Assembly: GCF_000423945.1 (NCBI RefSeq) | Contig: NZ_KE384114.1 | Location: forward strand, 219,382 to 283,381 | Direction of reading: 5' to 3' | Source of the DNA: Butyrivibrio sp. XPD2002 | GTDB lineage: Bacteria > Bacillota > Clostridia > Lachnospirales > Lachnospiraceae | Length of the DNA stretch: 64,000 nucleotides | Shown here: positions 45,236 to 54,460 of the stretch, piece after piece | How the letters are laid out: the number at the start of each line of letters is the position of its first letter | How positions within the stretch are numbered: the first letter of the stretch is position 1 | Translations under genes and position numbers: made by a program | Notes under the pieces: model-generated | Told to the model about the DNA's origin: nothing | Seen by the model: the letters and a program-made list of their open reading frames with translations, nothing else | Databases searched by the model: none

Positions 45236-45955
45236 TTGCGAGTAAAAAGACTGTTATCCATAATTAGTGGGATTGTGATAATCGCCCTGGCTGGAACAGG
45301 GATAGATTCTCTTGCATCTTCAGGAGCAAGTGCCACCCTGAATGAGATTGTAAGCGGAGAGGAAAGCAATGCTACAGGAGAAACCGAGGGAGAAAGTGCT
45401 ACCGGTGTAAGTGACGGAGATGCAGAAAATGCTGTTAGCACTATCAGGAGCCTTCCTGCAGCGCTAAGCTGTACCTTTATCCTGCCTGACGGCTTTCAGC
45501 CATCTGATACGCCGGGCGTTTATGTGAATGAGTTTTATCCTTTGGAGTCAGCTAATGTTACTTACAAGGTATCGAATATACCTCAGGAAAAAGAGCTGAC
45601 CAATGCCCAGAAGGCAGCAGGGGAGAGTGCTGACGCAAGTGAGTATGAGATGCTCTATAATGAGCTTACGGCTGAGAAGTTTGAAGAACTTCAGAGAAAC
45701 AGCTACGAGGCTTTGTATGGGGTGGATCCAAAGCTTGCTATGTGGGGCTTCGAGAAAAGAGAGTTTGACGGTTTTCCCGGTTATGTTATAAATACGGCAC
45801 ACACCCTTGAAAATACTCAGACAATCCGTCAGGTGACAGTGATTATCCTTTCGAGTAATAAGGTTTTCACTGTGGTCTATTCAAGAGCAGATGATGATGA
45901 TTTTGAGGATGATATCAATCAGAGTCTTGAGACTATACATGTTATTAGAAAGTAA
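45236..45955 (+). CDS. Exported protein of unknown function
   Basis: 239 residues. N-terminal signal segment (LLSIISGIVIIALAGTG), an acidic Ser/Gly/Glu-rich linker, then a folded domain of about 150 residues (LSCTFILPDGFQPSDTPGVYVNE to QSLETIHVIRK). It starts with TTG, supported by AAGGAGC six bases upstream, 19 bases behind the glycosyltransferase gene, so the two are probably an operon. The end SLETIHV is common in small secreted domains that monitor or bind surface ligands. No family assigned. Confidence 0.7.
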   Translation: MRVKRLLSIISGIVIIALAGTGIDSLASSGASATLNEIVSGEESNATGETEGESATGVSDGDAENAVSTIRSLPAALSCTFILPDGFQPSDTPGVYVNEFYPLESANVTYKVSNIPQEKELTNAQKAAGESADASEYEMLYNELTAEKFEELQRNSYEALYGVDPKLAMWGFEKREFDGFPGYVINTAHTLENTQTIRQVTVIILSSNKVFTVVYSRADDDDFEDDINQSLETIHVIRK

Positions 45956-46034
45956 CTCCCATTTCGGATCCCTCTTTCCAAATTGAAAAGATTGAGAAAG
46001 TAAGTGGTTCTTAAGAGAAGTTTTTAGGATATTT

Positions 46035-46066
46035 AAATCCCTCGGAATTCCGGGGGATTTTTTTAT
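46035..46066 (+). terminator. Terminator after the exported protein gene
   Basis: AAATCCC-TCGGAATTCCG-GGGGATTT with seven T. Confidence 0.88.
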
Positions 46067-46433
46067 CTTATAGAAAATTACTTCTTTATTTCCCAAATAA
46101 GATAAAAACCATACAGGTGCATGCAGTCTGTCTGCATTTTTTCGCAAGCAATCGCTGTCAGGCTCTGCCTAAATTACGTCATGAAAATATTGAAAATATT
46201 AAATATTGCAAATCGCAATATAATTATGATTTGAGATTAAACTGTGAAAAAACTGTGTCCTTACTGGATTTTCAAGATAAACGTAATTATAAACATTCTA
46301 TAAATTTTATTAAATGCCGTAATAGCACAGTTTAAGCGACTTGACAAATTTGGGGGGGTGATAGAATTGAAATTGTCACGAAGGAACGGTTACGTTAAAC
46401 CGTAAATTTTAAACTTATGAAGGAGGGTCTCTT
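46067..46433 (+). other. AT-rich upstream region of the surface protein gene
   Basis: No gene seen. It holds TTGACA (46341-46346) followed by TAGAAT 15 or GAATTG 17 bases later, a likely promoter containing a run of seven G in its spacer. A hairpin ACGGTT/AACCGT (about 46387-46404) is in the leader, before AAGGAGGG. CATACAGGTGCAT at 46110-46122 recurs at 48129-48141 beyond the gene. Confidence 0.5.
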
Positions 46434-47597
46434 ATGAAGGGATTAAAACAATTTGGAGCGATGGCACTTGCTGCTGCGCTTACCATCACATTGGTTGCAC
46501 CAATTAGTGCAAGCGCCGCAATCTATATGGATCAAGATGGCGCAACTGGAAATAAAACCTATACAAACGAAGATACAAAAGAAAGCTTTACATCGTCGGC
46601 TGACTTAGAGTTTGGCGATGATATTGCTTCAGCGCTTGCTAAAACCCAGAAGGTTTATTACATTTCAACTAACGACTACGCAGATATTAAACTTAGTACA
46701 ACAATTGATGTTGCAAAGTTTACTGGTTTTAAGAGTAATAAGAAGAAGGCTTTGAAGGTAAGAGTTGAGAAGACTGAAGAGGTAACGAAAGGCAGCAACG
46801 CATGGATAACTGATTCATATGCATATGCGAAGAAAGAAAATGGAACATGGAAATATTACTACAAGGATGTAAATAATGAATGGAAATCAACTGATGAAGA
46901 TGGGCTTAAGAAACTTGGAGAAAATAGTGGAAAGTATACGATTAGACTTTATGCAAAGAAACCAGGAACCTATAAGATTAAGTACAACGCAGTTGATGCT
47001 AATGGAGCTACTATAGCTAAAAAGACAATTAAGGTTGTTGCAAGAGATGATAGCCGTGCTATTAAGTCAATTACATACGGCGGAAAGAATATCTTACCTG
47101 ATACAGATGGAGATGGAAGAGATGATTATACAAACTACTATAGCGTAACTAAGCGTAGTGCTTATACTACTAAGAAAAAAGGTAAGCTGGTAATTACTGC
47201 GAATAAGGATTTTAAGATTAAGAAGATTGAGATTGGAACACCTGTTCTGGATACACGAAATCTTGAAACTACAAATCCTACAGGAACACAAACATATGGA
47301 AATAAGCCTATAGACCTCAACGGAAATGGCAGAACAGATGATATTGTTAAGGGTGTGGATGAAAGCTCTGTTTCTATGACCTGGAAGAAGGTTAAGAATA
47401 AGAAGACAATAAAGCTTAGTAAAGTTGAAGATAATGAAGCAGGAAATTATAACAAGAGCTGGAAAAGTGGAAAAACAGAGGTTCTTACGGAAAAGGGTAA
47501 CTTTGCACCTACAACTATTCGTGTAACTGTTTATGACAAGAAGAATAAGACAACAAGTACAGAACTATATCCAATCTTTCTTCGTGTTAGAAAGTAA
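46434..47597 (+). CDS. Secreted lysine-rich surface protein with two Ca-binding-type loops
   Basis: 387 residues. Clear signal peptide (MKGLKQFGAMALAAALTITL, cleavage near SASA-AIY). The mature part is rich in Lys, Thr, Asn and Tyr and beta-strand prone. DTDGDGRDDY (about 225) and DLNGNGRTDD (about 293) are EF-hand/dockerin-like calcium loops, though their spacing is not that of a true dockerin. Strong ribosome site AAGGAGGG, own promoter and strong terminator suggest high expression, as for a cell-surface structural protein. No sorting signal (LPxTG) or S-layer homology domain is visible. Confidence 0.7.
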   Translation: MKGLKQFGAMALAAALTITLVAPISASAAIYMDQDGATGNKTYTNEDTKESFTSSADLEFGDDIASALAKTQKVYYISTNDYADIKLSTTIDVAKFTGFKSNKKKALKVRVEKTEEVTKGSNAWITDSYAYAKKENGTWKYYYKDVNNEWKSTDEDGLKKLGENSGKYTIRLYAKKPGTYKIKYNAVDANGATIAKKTIKVVARDDSRAIKSITYGGKNILPDTDGDGRDDYTNYYSVTKRSAYTTKKKGKLVITANKDFKIKKIEIGTPVLDTRNLETTNPTGTQTYGNKPIDLNGNGRTDDIVKGVDESSVSMTWKKVKNKKTIKLSKVEDNEAGNYNKSWKSGKTEVLTEKGNFAPTTIRVTVYDKKNKTTSTELYPIFLRVRK

Positions 47598-47625
47598 ACG
47601 TAACATGAAGTAAATCAATAAGCTT

Positions 47626-47710
47626 TATATCAGGCTTTCTAATATGATTACATCCATCATAAAGAAAATTGTACAGACTCGTGACAAAGGTCTCTTACAG
47701 GCCTGATATA
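47626..47710 (+). other. Long-range inverted repeat after the surface protein gene
   Basis: TATATCAGGC (47626-47635) is the exact complement of GCCTGATATA (47701-47710), enclosing 65 bases. It could fold in the 3' end of the mRNA and protect it. Confidence 0.45.
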
Positions 47711-47716
47711 ATAATA

Positions 47717-47748
47717 CCCCCGGGACGGTTAATCGCCCCGGGGGTTCT
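47717..47748 (+). terminator. Strong GC-rich terminator of the surface protein gene
   Basis: CCCCCGGG-A-CG, loop GTTAAT, CG-C-CCCGGGGG, then TTCTT. Confidence 0.85.
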
Positions 47749-47788
47749 TATGTGTGCAAGTTAAAAAGGTGGTGAAAGGAAAATCAAA

Positions 47789-47962
47789 ATGAACAGATTC
47801 TTTATGCCAAGTGCGAATTGCAGGGAATTCCTGTGCGCTCTTTTTATTCAAGCGAAGCACCAAGCAGTTGAAAATTTCCCATTTAAGCAGAAAGCGCCCG
47901 GGCTCTCCTATAATGATGGAAACTCTGGGGGTTATGGTTCTGTCTTTAAATCTATCTCCTGA
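47789..47962 (+). CDS. Possible 57-residue hypothetical protein
   Basis: An open frame MNRFFMPSANCREFLCALFI continuing to GYGSVFKSIS, preceded by GGTGGTGAAAGGA. Nothing about it matches a family known to me, and the composition is mixed. Kept only because it has a plausible ribosome site and fills part of a long gap. It may be chance. Confidence 0.25.
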   Translation: MNRFFMPSANCREFLCALFIQAKHQAVENFPFKQKAPGLSYNDGNSGGYGSVFKSIS

Positions 47963-48240
47963 AAATAATTAGTATTGACGTAAGACTTTACGACCTGCAG
48001 ATCATTTTTTTGACCTATGTTACGTCAGGAGGGGTTAAATCTCATAGATTGATTGAATTTTTCAATCTCTACAAATTGCAGATTCCATAAATTCACTATG
48101 AAATTCAGCCAGAATTCTTGTTTATAAGCATACAGGTGCATTGTGAACGTAATTGCGTTAATTTTTGCATATAATCTATACACCAGTAGCACAAAAACTA
48201 AACATACTGACGTAACTTACTTTTGCCCCGGAAATCATAA
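47963..48240. other. Gene-free AT-rich stretch with repeated TGACGTAA
   Basis: No gene supported. TGACGTAA at 47975-47982 and its complement TTACGTCA near 48020 form a wide inverted repeat; TGACGTAA occurs again near 48208, and TTACGTCA once more near 46175 upstream of the surface protein gene. The 13-mer CATACAGGTGCAT (48129-48141) also recurs upstream of that gene. Confidence 0.4.
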
Positions 48241-48243
48241 AAT

Positions 48244-48271
48244 AAGGCGCACAGCATATTCTGTGCGCCTT
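48244..48271. terminator. Bidirectional terminator after the FeoB-associated gene
   Basis: AAGGCGCACAG (48244-48254), loop CATATT, CTGTGCGCCTT (48261-48271). Confidence 0.85.
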
Positions 48272-48275
48272 TATC

Positions 48276-48470
48276 TTATTTCCGGAGCTTTGCCTGCTCT
48301 TCGTGGTACTTCTTGAATTTCTCAGCTGTCTGGCATGTACAGGAACCTCCGTGGCATGAAGATCCGTTGGGACACCCGATGCATCCACCTTGTTTCTTCT
48401 TTTTAATAATGTATCTGATATCAAAGATAATGATAGCAGCGATTATCAAAACTATTATTATGTTTGTCAT
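48276..48470 (-). CDS. FeoB-associated Cys-rich membrane protein
   Basis: 64 residues: one N-terminal membrane helix (IIIVLIIAAIIIFDIRYII), basic stretch, then a Cys-rich tail GGCIGCPNGSSCHGGSCTC. Proteins of this small family usually lie next to feoB and are thought to aid ferrous iron uptake; no feo genes are in the window. A Fur-type palindrome sits 26 bases upstream of the start codon, agreeing with an iron role. AGGAAGTGA ribosome site. Confidence 0.85.
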   Translation of the reverse strand: MTNIIIVLIIAAIIIFDIRYIIKKKKQGGCIGCPNGSSCHGGSCTCQTAEKFKKYHEEQAKLRK

Positions 48471-48495
48471 TTAAATCACTTCCTTAAAAAACTAT

Positions 48496-48514
48496 ATTGA
48501 GAACTGTTCTCAAT
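48496..48514 (-). promoter_or_regulatory. Fur-box-like palindrome
   Basis: ATTGAGAAC-T-GTTCTCAAT, a perfect palindrome with one central base. Its inner TGAGAAC-N-GTTCTCA has the 7-1-7 form of Fur boxes. It lies just upstream of the FeoB-associated gene (minus strand). Confidence 0.65.
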
Positions 48515-48619
48515 TCAAAGTAAGTATATTCTCATAACCTTTTCATGTCAAGAAGATTTGTTAGCGATTGCAAACAAAAAGACAGAAGTAGTCCGCATCA
48601 AAAATCCGGACAACAGAAT

Positions 48620-49171
48620 TTATATTATATCCCTGATCCTGGAATAGCTTTCCTCTGAAGGAATTCTGTGAATCGCAGTATCGGTGAAAACGTTGGCCTT
48701 TAGCAGATCCTGCTTGTCGGGGTGCTTCTGGCCTTCGTCGAAGATTGCTATCATGCGGTCGATGAGATCGTCATCTACTTTACCGCGCATGGATTCATAA
48801 CGATCACGGATGGGAGCAGGCATGCTGCCCTGGCAGAAGAATGAGCCAAGGAATACGTTGTCGTTGGGAAGCCAGACTTTCCCTATGGATTCCATGGAAC
48901 GATAATAAGCAGGGTCATTGCCCATGCCACAGGTTCCGAAAAAAGCTATATTTTTTCCGTGAAGAGAAGTGATAAGATCTATGATCTCAAGAGAGCAGGT
49001 GCCTCTGTTAACCCAGTAACCTATGAAATAGGTCTCGGCATCATGCCTGCCGTTCCAGCTTCTGATATTGATCTCTTCCTTAGAGTCAGAAGGGAGGGCA
49101 TAGAAAATCTCATCCGCTATTTTCTTTGTATTTCCAGTCTCACTGGCATAAACTACTAAATACTTGAGCAT
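48620..49171 (-). CDS. Flavodoxin-family protein
   Basis: 183 residues from ATG 49171 (MLKYLVVYASETGNTKKIA; GAGGGA upstream; the longer TTG start is rejected). YASETGNTKKIA is the FMN phosphate loop, and IAFFGTCGMG the next flavin loop. YWVNRGTCSLEI and FFCQGSMP resemble the Clostridia flavodoxins that act as single-gene reductase partners, including those near bilirubin reductase. Electron carrier or FMN-dependent reductase; partner unknown. It follows the zinc-ribbon membrane protein gene by 18 bases. Confidence 0.8.
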   Translation of the reverse strand: MLKYLVVYASETGNTKKIADEIFYALPSDSKEEINIRSWNGRHDAETYFIGYWVNRGTCSLEIIDLITSLHGKNIAFFGTCGMGNDPAYYRSMESIGKVWLPNDNVFLGSFFCQGSMPAPIRDRYESMRGKVDDDLIDRMIAIFDEGQKHPDKQDLLKANVFTDTAIHRIPSEESYSRIRDII

Positions 49172-49189
49172 GAGTCCCTCGGGTAACAA

Positions 49190-49594
49190 TCAGGACTTTT
49201 TCAGAAATGTATTACCGCACTTGGGACACCTGATTTCTATGCGGCCCTTTCCTCGGGGAACTCTGATTTTCTGGCTGCAATTAGGGCACTTATAGATGTG
49301 AAAAGCCTTATTCTGTGTCCAACTGTATTTAAAATTTCTGAAGAAGTCTAAAAATTTGTCGGTAATTTTTACATAAGCCTCGTTCTCGCGGTAACGGGCA
49401 GGTATATTCTTGGAAAACAGACGAAAATAGCTGTAAAATAACAGAATTACTGCAATGTAATATAAAAAGCCAAGCGGTGTCACGAATGACAATATAAGCA
49501 GGATTACTGCGACCGCAAGGCAACTCCTTGTAAGTCTGTCAGTTCCGTACGCTCCGTATCTTCCCTGAAAAAAACGATAGAGAAAATCTTTCAT
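49190..49594 (-). CDS. Membrane protein with C-terminal zinc ribbon
   Basis: 134 residues: N-terminal FLYRFFQGRYGAYGTDRL, two membrane helices about 26-60, cytoplasmic tail with a zinc ribbon YKCPNCSQKIRVPRGKG and RCPKCGNTF (two CPxC pairs). This compact layout recurs in Lachnospiraceae; its role is unknown. Probably co-transcribed with the flavodoxin. Confidence 0.8.
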   Translation of the reverse strand: MKDFLYRFFQGRYGAYGTDRLTRSCLAVAVILLILSFVTPLGFLYYIAVILLFYSYFRLFSKNIPARYRENEAYVKITDKFLDFFRNFKYSWTQNKAFHIYKCPNCSQKIRVPRGKGRIEIRCPKCGNTFLKKS

Positions 49595-49830
49595 TAAGTA
49601 AGCTCCATGGTTCGGCTGTTTTCATGTGACAATAAGCTGAACTACAACAACAGTTAAATAGCTGACAAACCCCCTCAATATAAACAAAGTATAATTTTCA
49701 AGCGTTGAAAATGCAATTAATCGCATATAAATTTCTCTTAAAAAAGCATTAATGCCTTATTATGCAAACATCAACAAAAATAAAGAAAAGTGATATAATG
49801 TTTTGTACTAATTATATTGTGGAGGCATTT

Positions 49831-51192
49831 ATGCAAATTATAATAGTGGGCTGCGGAAATGTTGGAGCAGCACTTACTGAGCAACTTTCAGGAGAGGGAC
49901 ATGATGTCACGGTAATCGAGGAAAAGCGTGACGTCATTCAGAGCGTTGTTAACAACTTTGATGTTATGGGAATTGTTGGTAACGGCGCAAGTTATCTTGT
50001 AATGAAGGACGCAGGTATTGAGTATGCTGATCTGATGATTGCGGTTACAGGTAATGATGAGCTGAACCTCCTGTGCTGCCTTATAGCAAGAAAGGCAGGT
50101 CATTGTAACACTATTGCCAGAGTTAAGAACCCTATTTATAAGAGGGAGATTAGCTTTATCAAAGAGGAACTTGGACTTTCACTTGTTGTTAATCCCGAGG
50201 AGCTCTCAGCAGCAGAAGCCGCAAGGCTTCTTAAATTCCCTGCAGCAACTAAGATAGAGACCTTTGCGAGAGGTCGTGCCGAGATAGTTCACATGACAGT
50301 GGGCGAGGGCACCAGAATCTGCGATAAGTCACTTAAGACTATTCAGTCTGAGATCAAGAGTAAAGTGCTTATTGCCGTTGTTTCCAGAGCAGATGAGGTT
50401 TTCATCCCCAATGGTGATTTCGTTCTGAGGGCAGGCGACGAGCTTACGATTGTAGGTGCTTCCAGGAGCATAGCCGAATTTTTCAGGAAAATCGGAATGC
50501 CTACAGCAAGAGTTCATTCCGCGATGATCATCGGTGGCGGTGCTACATCTTATTACCTGGCACAGCAGCTGATCTCATTCGGAATCGATGTGAAGATATT
50601 TGATAAGGATCTCGAGCGCTGCAAGATGCTCTCAGACCTTCTGCCTCAGGCGCTTATCATAAACGCCGATGGTACTGACAAGGACGCTCTTATGGAGGAG
50701 GGAATTGTCGGAACAGAGTCATTCGTAACCATGACTAACCTGGATGAAGAGAACATCATGCTCTCCATGTATGTGAAAAGTGTTAACCCCAAGGCCAAGC
50801 TCATAACCAAGGTTCACAGGGTTAATTACGGTGAGATAATCGATTCACTTCAGATAGGAAGTATTATTTATCCCAAAAATATTACTGCGCAGCGTATAGT
50901 TCAGTATGTACGCGGCATCAGCAATTCCATGGGAAGTAATAACATTGAAGCTTTGTATAAGATGAACGACGGAAAGGTTGAGGCGCTCGAATTTTTAGTC
51001 ACGGAGAAAGCGTCTGTTATAGGAATTCCGTTGTCACAGCTTAAGCTTAAAAAGGGAATACTGGTAGCACTTATAAACCGCAAGGGAGAGATCATTTCTC
51101 CTACAGGACAGAGTGTTATTGAAGCCGGTGACACAGTTATTGTCATCACCAGCCATCTTGGGCTGCTTGATATCTCAGATATACTTGCATAA
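49831..51192 (+). CDS. trkA: Trk potassium uptake regulator TrkA
   Basis: 453 residues from ATG 49831 (GGAGG upstream; the 23-residue longer frame is rejected). Two tandem RCK units: MQIIIVGCGNVGAALTEQL (Rossmann NAD-binding loop) with TrkA-C about 140-220, and SAMIIGGGATSYYLAQQL with a second TrkA-C at the end. The protein gates the TrkH channel in response to NAD(H)/ATP. trkH follows 27 bases later. Confidence 0.95.
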   Translation: MQIIIVGCGNVGAALTEQLSGEGHDVTVIEEKRDVIQSVVNNFDVMGIVGNGASYLVMKDAGIEYADLMIAVTGNDELNLLCCLIARKAGHCNTIARVKNPIYKREISFIKEELGLSLVVNPEELSAAEAARLLKFPAATKIETFARGRAEIVHMTVGEGTRICDKSLKTIQSEIKSKVLIAVVSRADEVFIPNGDFVLRAGDELTIVGASRSIAEFFRKIGMPTARVHSAMIIGGGATSYYLAQQLISFGIDVKIFDKDLERCKMLSDLLPQALIINADGTDKDALMEEGIVGTESFVTMTNLDEENIMLSMYVKSVNPKAKLITKVHRVNYGEIIDSLQIGSIIYPKNITAQRIVQYVRGISNSMGSNNIEALYKMNDGKVEALEFLVTEKASVIGIPLSQLKLKKGILVALINRKGEIISPTGQSVIEAGDTVIVITSHLGLLDISDILA

Positions 51193-51219
51193 AAATATTT
51201 ATTTCTTCAGGGAGTTGTT

Positions 51220-52665
51220 ATGAACTATAAAATGATCCGTTTTCTGCTTTCAAGAGTACTGCAGATTACCGGAATACTAATGCTGTTGCCGCTTATAGTG
51301 GCACTCATTTATAAAGAATTTTTCTGTGCCAAAATGTTTTTGGTGATAATAGCAGGAAGCCTGATATTCGGTTCTATCGGCGCCTACTTCAAGCCTAAAA
51401 ACGTGGCAATCTATGCGAGAGAGGGCTTCGTAGCGACGGCACTTACATGGATACTTATAAGTGCTGTGGGAGCTCTTCCATTTGTTTTGACAGGAGTTAC
51501 GGACGACTATATCGATGCTCTTTTTGAGACTATCTCAGGACTTACTACCACAGGATCAACAATCCTTTCCAGCGTAGAGATGTATTACAGCGTGCAATTT
51601 TGGCGCACCTTCACACACTGGATCGGTGGAATGGGAGTGCTGGTATTCATTCTGGCGATCATGCCTATGTCCGGTGGCTACAGCATGCACCTTATGAGAG
51701 CAGAGAGCCCGGGCCCCTCAGTTGGTAAGTTTGTTCCCAAGGTAAGAGAGACTGCGAAAATCCTCTACCTTATCTACATCGGAATCACAGTAGCACAGGT
51801 GATTCTGCTGCTTCTCACAGGTCTTAACCTGTATGAGTCGCTTACCACAACCTTTGCAACTGTGGGTACAGGAGGCTTTGGTATCACCAATAACGGTGCC
51901 AACGATTTTTCAACAGCATCACAGATAGTCATTACTATCTTCATGATAATGTGTGGTATTAACTTTAGTGTGTACTACTACCTCATAACCATGAGACCCA
52001 AGGAGGCCTTCAAAAATGATGAGGTTAAGCTATATCTGGGACTTATGTTTGCATCCGCTACTCTGATCGCGCTGATGATCCACGCAGATGGAATCACAAA
52101 AACACCCTTTGAGTCCTTCCATCACTCACTTTTCACGGTGGCTTCAGTTATGACCACCACCGGTTTTGCCACACTGGATTTCGACAAGTGGCCGCAGCTA
52201 TGTAAGACGCTTTTGGCGCTCCTGATGCTTACGGGAGCCTGCGCAGGTTCCACGGGTGGTGGATTTAAGCTGTCACGTCTCCTTATCCTTCTTAAGGCTA
52301 TGAAAAATGAGCTGATTTACATCGTTCATCCCAAGTCAGTCAAGAAGGTTTACATGGATGATCACTCCATCGACTCGACAGTTGTTAAGTCGGTTTCAGC
52401 ATATCTTAGCATGTATGTTGTGATTTTTATCGCTTCAATCCTGCTTATCTCAATTGATGAGTTTGATTATGAGACTAACTTCACAGCCGTTGCCGCAACA
52501 CTCAATAACATCGGACCCGGTCTTGGAATGGTAGGTCCCACCGGTAACTTTGGTGCCTACTCAGATCTGTCCAAGCTCGTGCTGATGTTTGACATGCTTG
52601 CAGGAAGACTTGAGCTTCTTCCCATGCTTATATTGTTCTCACCCAGAACCTGGAGTAAGAGATAA
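51220..52665 (+). CDS. trkH: Trk potassium transporter membrane subunit TrkH
   Basis: 481 residues with about ten to twelve membrane segments and the four selectivity-filter glycine loops of the Trk/Ktr family: SGLTTTGSTIL, TVGTGGFGITN, MTTTGFATLD and NNIGPGLGMVGPTG. It forms the K+ pore; TrkA from the gene before it binds below. The operon ends at a strong terminator. Confidence 0.95.
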   Translation: MNYKMIRFLLSRVLQITGILMLLPLIVALIYKEFFCAKMFLVIIAGSLIFGSIGAYFKPKNVAIYAREGFVATALTWILISAVGALPFVLTGVTDDYIDALFETISGLTTTGSTILSSVEMYYSVQFWRTFTHWIGGMGVLVFILAIMPMSGGYSMHLMRAESPGPSVGKFVPKVRETAKILYLIYIGITVAQVILLLLTGLNLYESLTTTFATVGTGGFGITNNGANDFSTASQIVITIFMIMCGINFSVYYYLITMRPKEAFKNDEVKLYLGLMFASATLIALMIHADGITKTPFESFHHSLFTVASVMTTTGFATLDFDKWPQLCKTLLALLMLTGACAGSTGGGFKLSRLLILLKAMKNELIYIVHPKSVKKVYMDDHSIDSTVVKSVSAYLSMYVVIFIASILLISIDEFDYETNFTAVAATLNNIGPGLGMVGPTGNFGAYSDLSKLVLMFDMLAGRLELLPMLILFSPRTWSKR

Positions 52666-52683
52666 ATGAGTTTCTAAAAAGAT

Positions 52684-52732
52684 AATCCCCGAGGTTGTCG
52701 CATGATAAATGCAACATTCTCGGGGATTTTGC
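52684..52732. terminator. Terminator between trkH and the glucosidase gene
   Basis: AATCCCCGAG (52684-52693) pairs with CTCGGGGATT (52719-52728) with an inner GTTG..GCAT/ATGC..CAAC stem, then TTTT. It may serve both converging genes. Confidence 0.85.
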
Positions 52733-52792
52733 TGTCTGCCTGAAAACATAACCTGACATGACAGCATTATATGAGCTTAGAAAAGGAGTTCT

Positions 52793-54361
52793 TTATTTGA
52801 AAACTGCAAATGACTGGGCTCCAAGTACAAGTTCACCACTTGTAAGCTCTGTAGTTCCGATTCCGTATATCATATCTCCTGCAATCACATCCATGATATT
52901 TCCTTCAAAATCTCCGGTCTTAACATGAACCTCAGAAGCACCGGGATTAACCGCAAGAAGGAGATCGCCTCGTCTGTATACAAGGATTCTCTCACCCTTT
53001 TTAGAGTATACCTTCTTAAAGCTGGCGTCTGCCTGAAGGTCTTCGTAGGTGTGGCGTAAGTCTATAAGGCTCTTAACTGTGTAATAGATTGAATCAGGAT
53101 CATTTTTTGCTTCCGTTACACTTGGAGCATCTGCAGCGCTATCCATAGGGATATAGAGCTTATCAGCTTCAGCGTCTGAGAAACCGAAGTTCTTCTGATC
53201 CTTATCCCACTGCATGGGAGAGCGGGAGCCTGTTCTCTGATAGCCGCCTTCCTTGGTTCTGACATTCTCAAGGTACTTCATACCAATCTCATCACCGTAA
53301 TAGAGGAAGGGTACGCCTGGCATTGTAAAGAAAAATGCGTAAGCAAGCTTTATCTCGCTTATATCAAGAGCCTTGGTAACTCTGGGAGTATCGTGGTTAC
53401 AGGTAATAAAGCTGATATAGCCGTATTTTCTGGAACCCTCATATCTGGGAAGGTAATCTGAAAGGAATCTCTCCGGATCATCGCCGCCATCCTTCTTAAA
53501 GTAGCTGTGGTCACCACCCTCGGTCTCGCAGTCTCTTACCAGCACGTTGTAGCCGTTTCCGTGATGGTCGAGATAGAAGTCTGCGTGGAAGCCGTACTTA
53601 AGGGCACATTGGGGATTGCACCACTCTGAAATAAGCGCTGCATCAGGGTAATCCCTGTCCATCATTTTTCTGATATCAGTCCAGATCGCTCCGGTGGCAC
53701 TTTTATCGTCATCATCCTCCTTAACAAGGGAGTCAGCCATATCCACACGGAAGCCATCGCAGCCCTTATCAAGCCAGAAGCGCATGATATCCTTGAGAGC
53801 TTCTCTGGTCTCTATACATGAAGGGTGGTCAGGTGTTAGCTGCCATTTTTCAGTCTTGTTAAGAACGCCGTAGTTCAGGGCAGGCTGGCACTTGAAGAAG
53901 TTCAGCATATAGCAGCCCTCACGCTCAGCCTCTCCGCCGATATAGGGGTGACCGCCTATTCCGCAAAATGCGCTGTCAGTCCAGATATAGCGGTCTGAAA
54001 ACTCGTTTCTGTCCGCTTCGCAGCTTTTCTTAAACCACTCATGCTCCTCTGAGGTGTGACCGGGCACAAGGTCCAGAAGAATCTTGATGTCCTTCTTATG
54101 AGCCTCATCAAATAGGCGCACCAGATCGTCGTTTGTTCCGTATCTCTCTGCAACCTTCTTGTAATCACGAACATCGTAGCCCGCATCCTTGAAGGGAGAG
54201 TCGTAAATAGGATTAAGCCAAATGGCATTACATCCAAGTTCCTTTACATAATCAAGCTTTTCAATTATACCTTCGATATCACCGATACCATCCCCATTGG
54301 TATCATTGAAGGATTGTGGGTAAATCTCATAAAAAACTGCATCAGATAACCATGCCGGCAT
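52793..54361 (-). CDS. GH13 family alpha-glucosidase/oligo-glucosidase
   Basis: 522 residues from ATG 54361 (MPAWLSDAVFYEIYPQSF; GGGAGGAC upstream). A 67-residue longer frame is open but lies in promoter sequence. GH13 motifs: DLVPGHTS, nucleophile Asp207 (DGFRVDMAD), acid/base Glu246 (LISEWCNP), and His323-Asp324 (FITCNHDTPR). QSFNDTNGDGIGDIEGII and the C-terminal beta domain fit exo-acting alpha-glucosidases or trehalose-type hydrolases. No signal peptide, so it acts on imported alpha-glucosides. A LacI/CcpA-type operator lies at the promoter. Confidence 0.92.
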   Translation of the reverse strand: MPAWLSDAVFYEIYPQSFNDTNGDGIGDIEGIIEKLDYVKELGCNAIWLNPIYDSPFKDAGYDVRDYKKVAERYGTNDDLVRLFDEAHKKDIKILLDLVPGHTSEEHEWFKKSCEADRNEFSDRYIWTDSAFCGIGGHPYIGGEAEREGCYMLNFFKCQPALNYGVLNKTEKWQLTPDHPSCIETREALKDIMRFWLDKGCDGFRVDMADSLVKEDDDDKSATGAIWTDIRKMMDRDYPDAALISEWCNPQCALKYGFHADFYLDHHGNGYNVLVRDCETEGGDHSYFKKDGGDDPERFLSDYLPRYEGSRKYGYISFITCNHDTPRVTKALDISEIKLAYAFFFTMPGVPFLYYGDEIGMKYLENVRTKEGGYQRTGSRSPMQWDKDQKNFGFSDAEADKLYIPMDSAADAPSVTEAKNDPDSIYYTVKSLIDLRHTYEDLQADASFKKVYSKKGERILVYRRGDLLLAVNPGASEVHVKTGDFEGNIMDVIAGDMIYGIGTTELTSGELVLGAQSFAVFK

Positions 54362-54400
54362 AAAACTGTCCTCCCATTGTGTCTTAAAAAATTTTGTTTT

Positions 54401-54417
54401 TGGAAACCGTTTTCCTA
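54401..54417 (-). promoter_or_regulatory. LacI/CcpA-type operator of the glucosidase gene
   Basis: TGGAAACCGTTTTCCTA, an inverted repeat centred on CG, matching the general LacI-family/cre pattern. It is 40 bases upstream of the GH13 start, so carbon-source repression is likely. Confidence 0.7.
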
Positions 54418-54460
54418 TAGCATTATGGCACACTTTCTGTTCAGATAAAAGTATTTTTTG

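Noticed and set aside
48620..49171. Bilirubin-reductase partner flavodoxin (BilS)
   Set aside because: Some similarity of motifs, but no reductase gene in the window; kept as a general flavodoxin.
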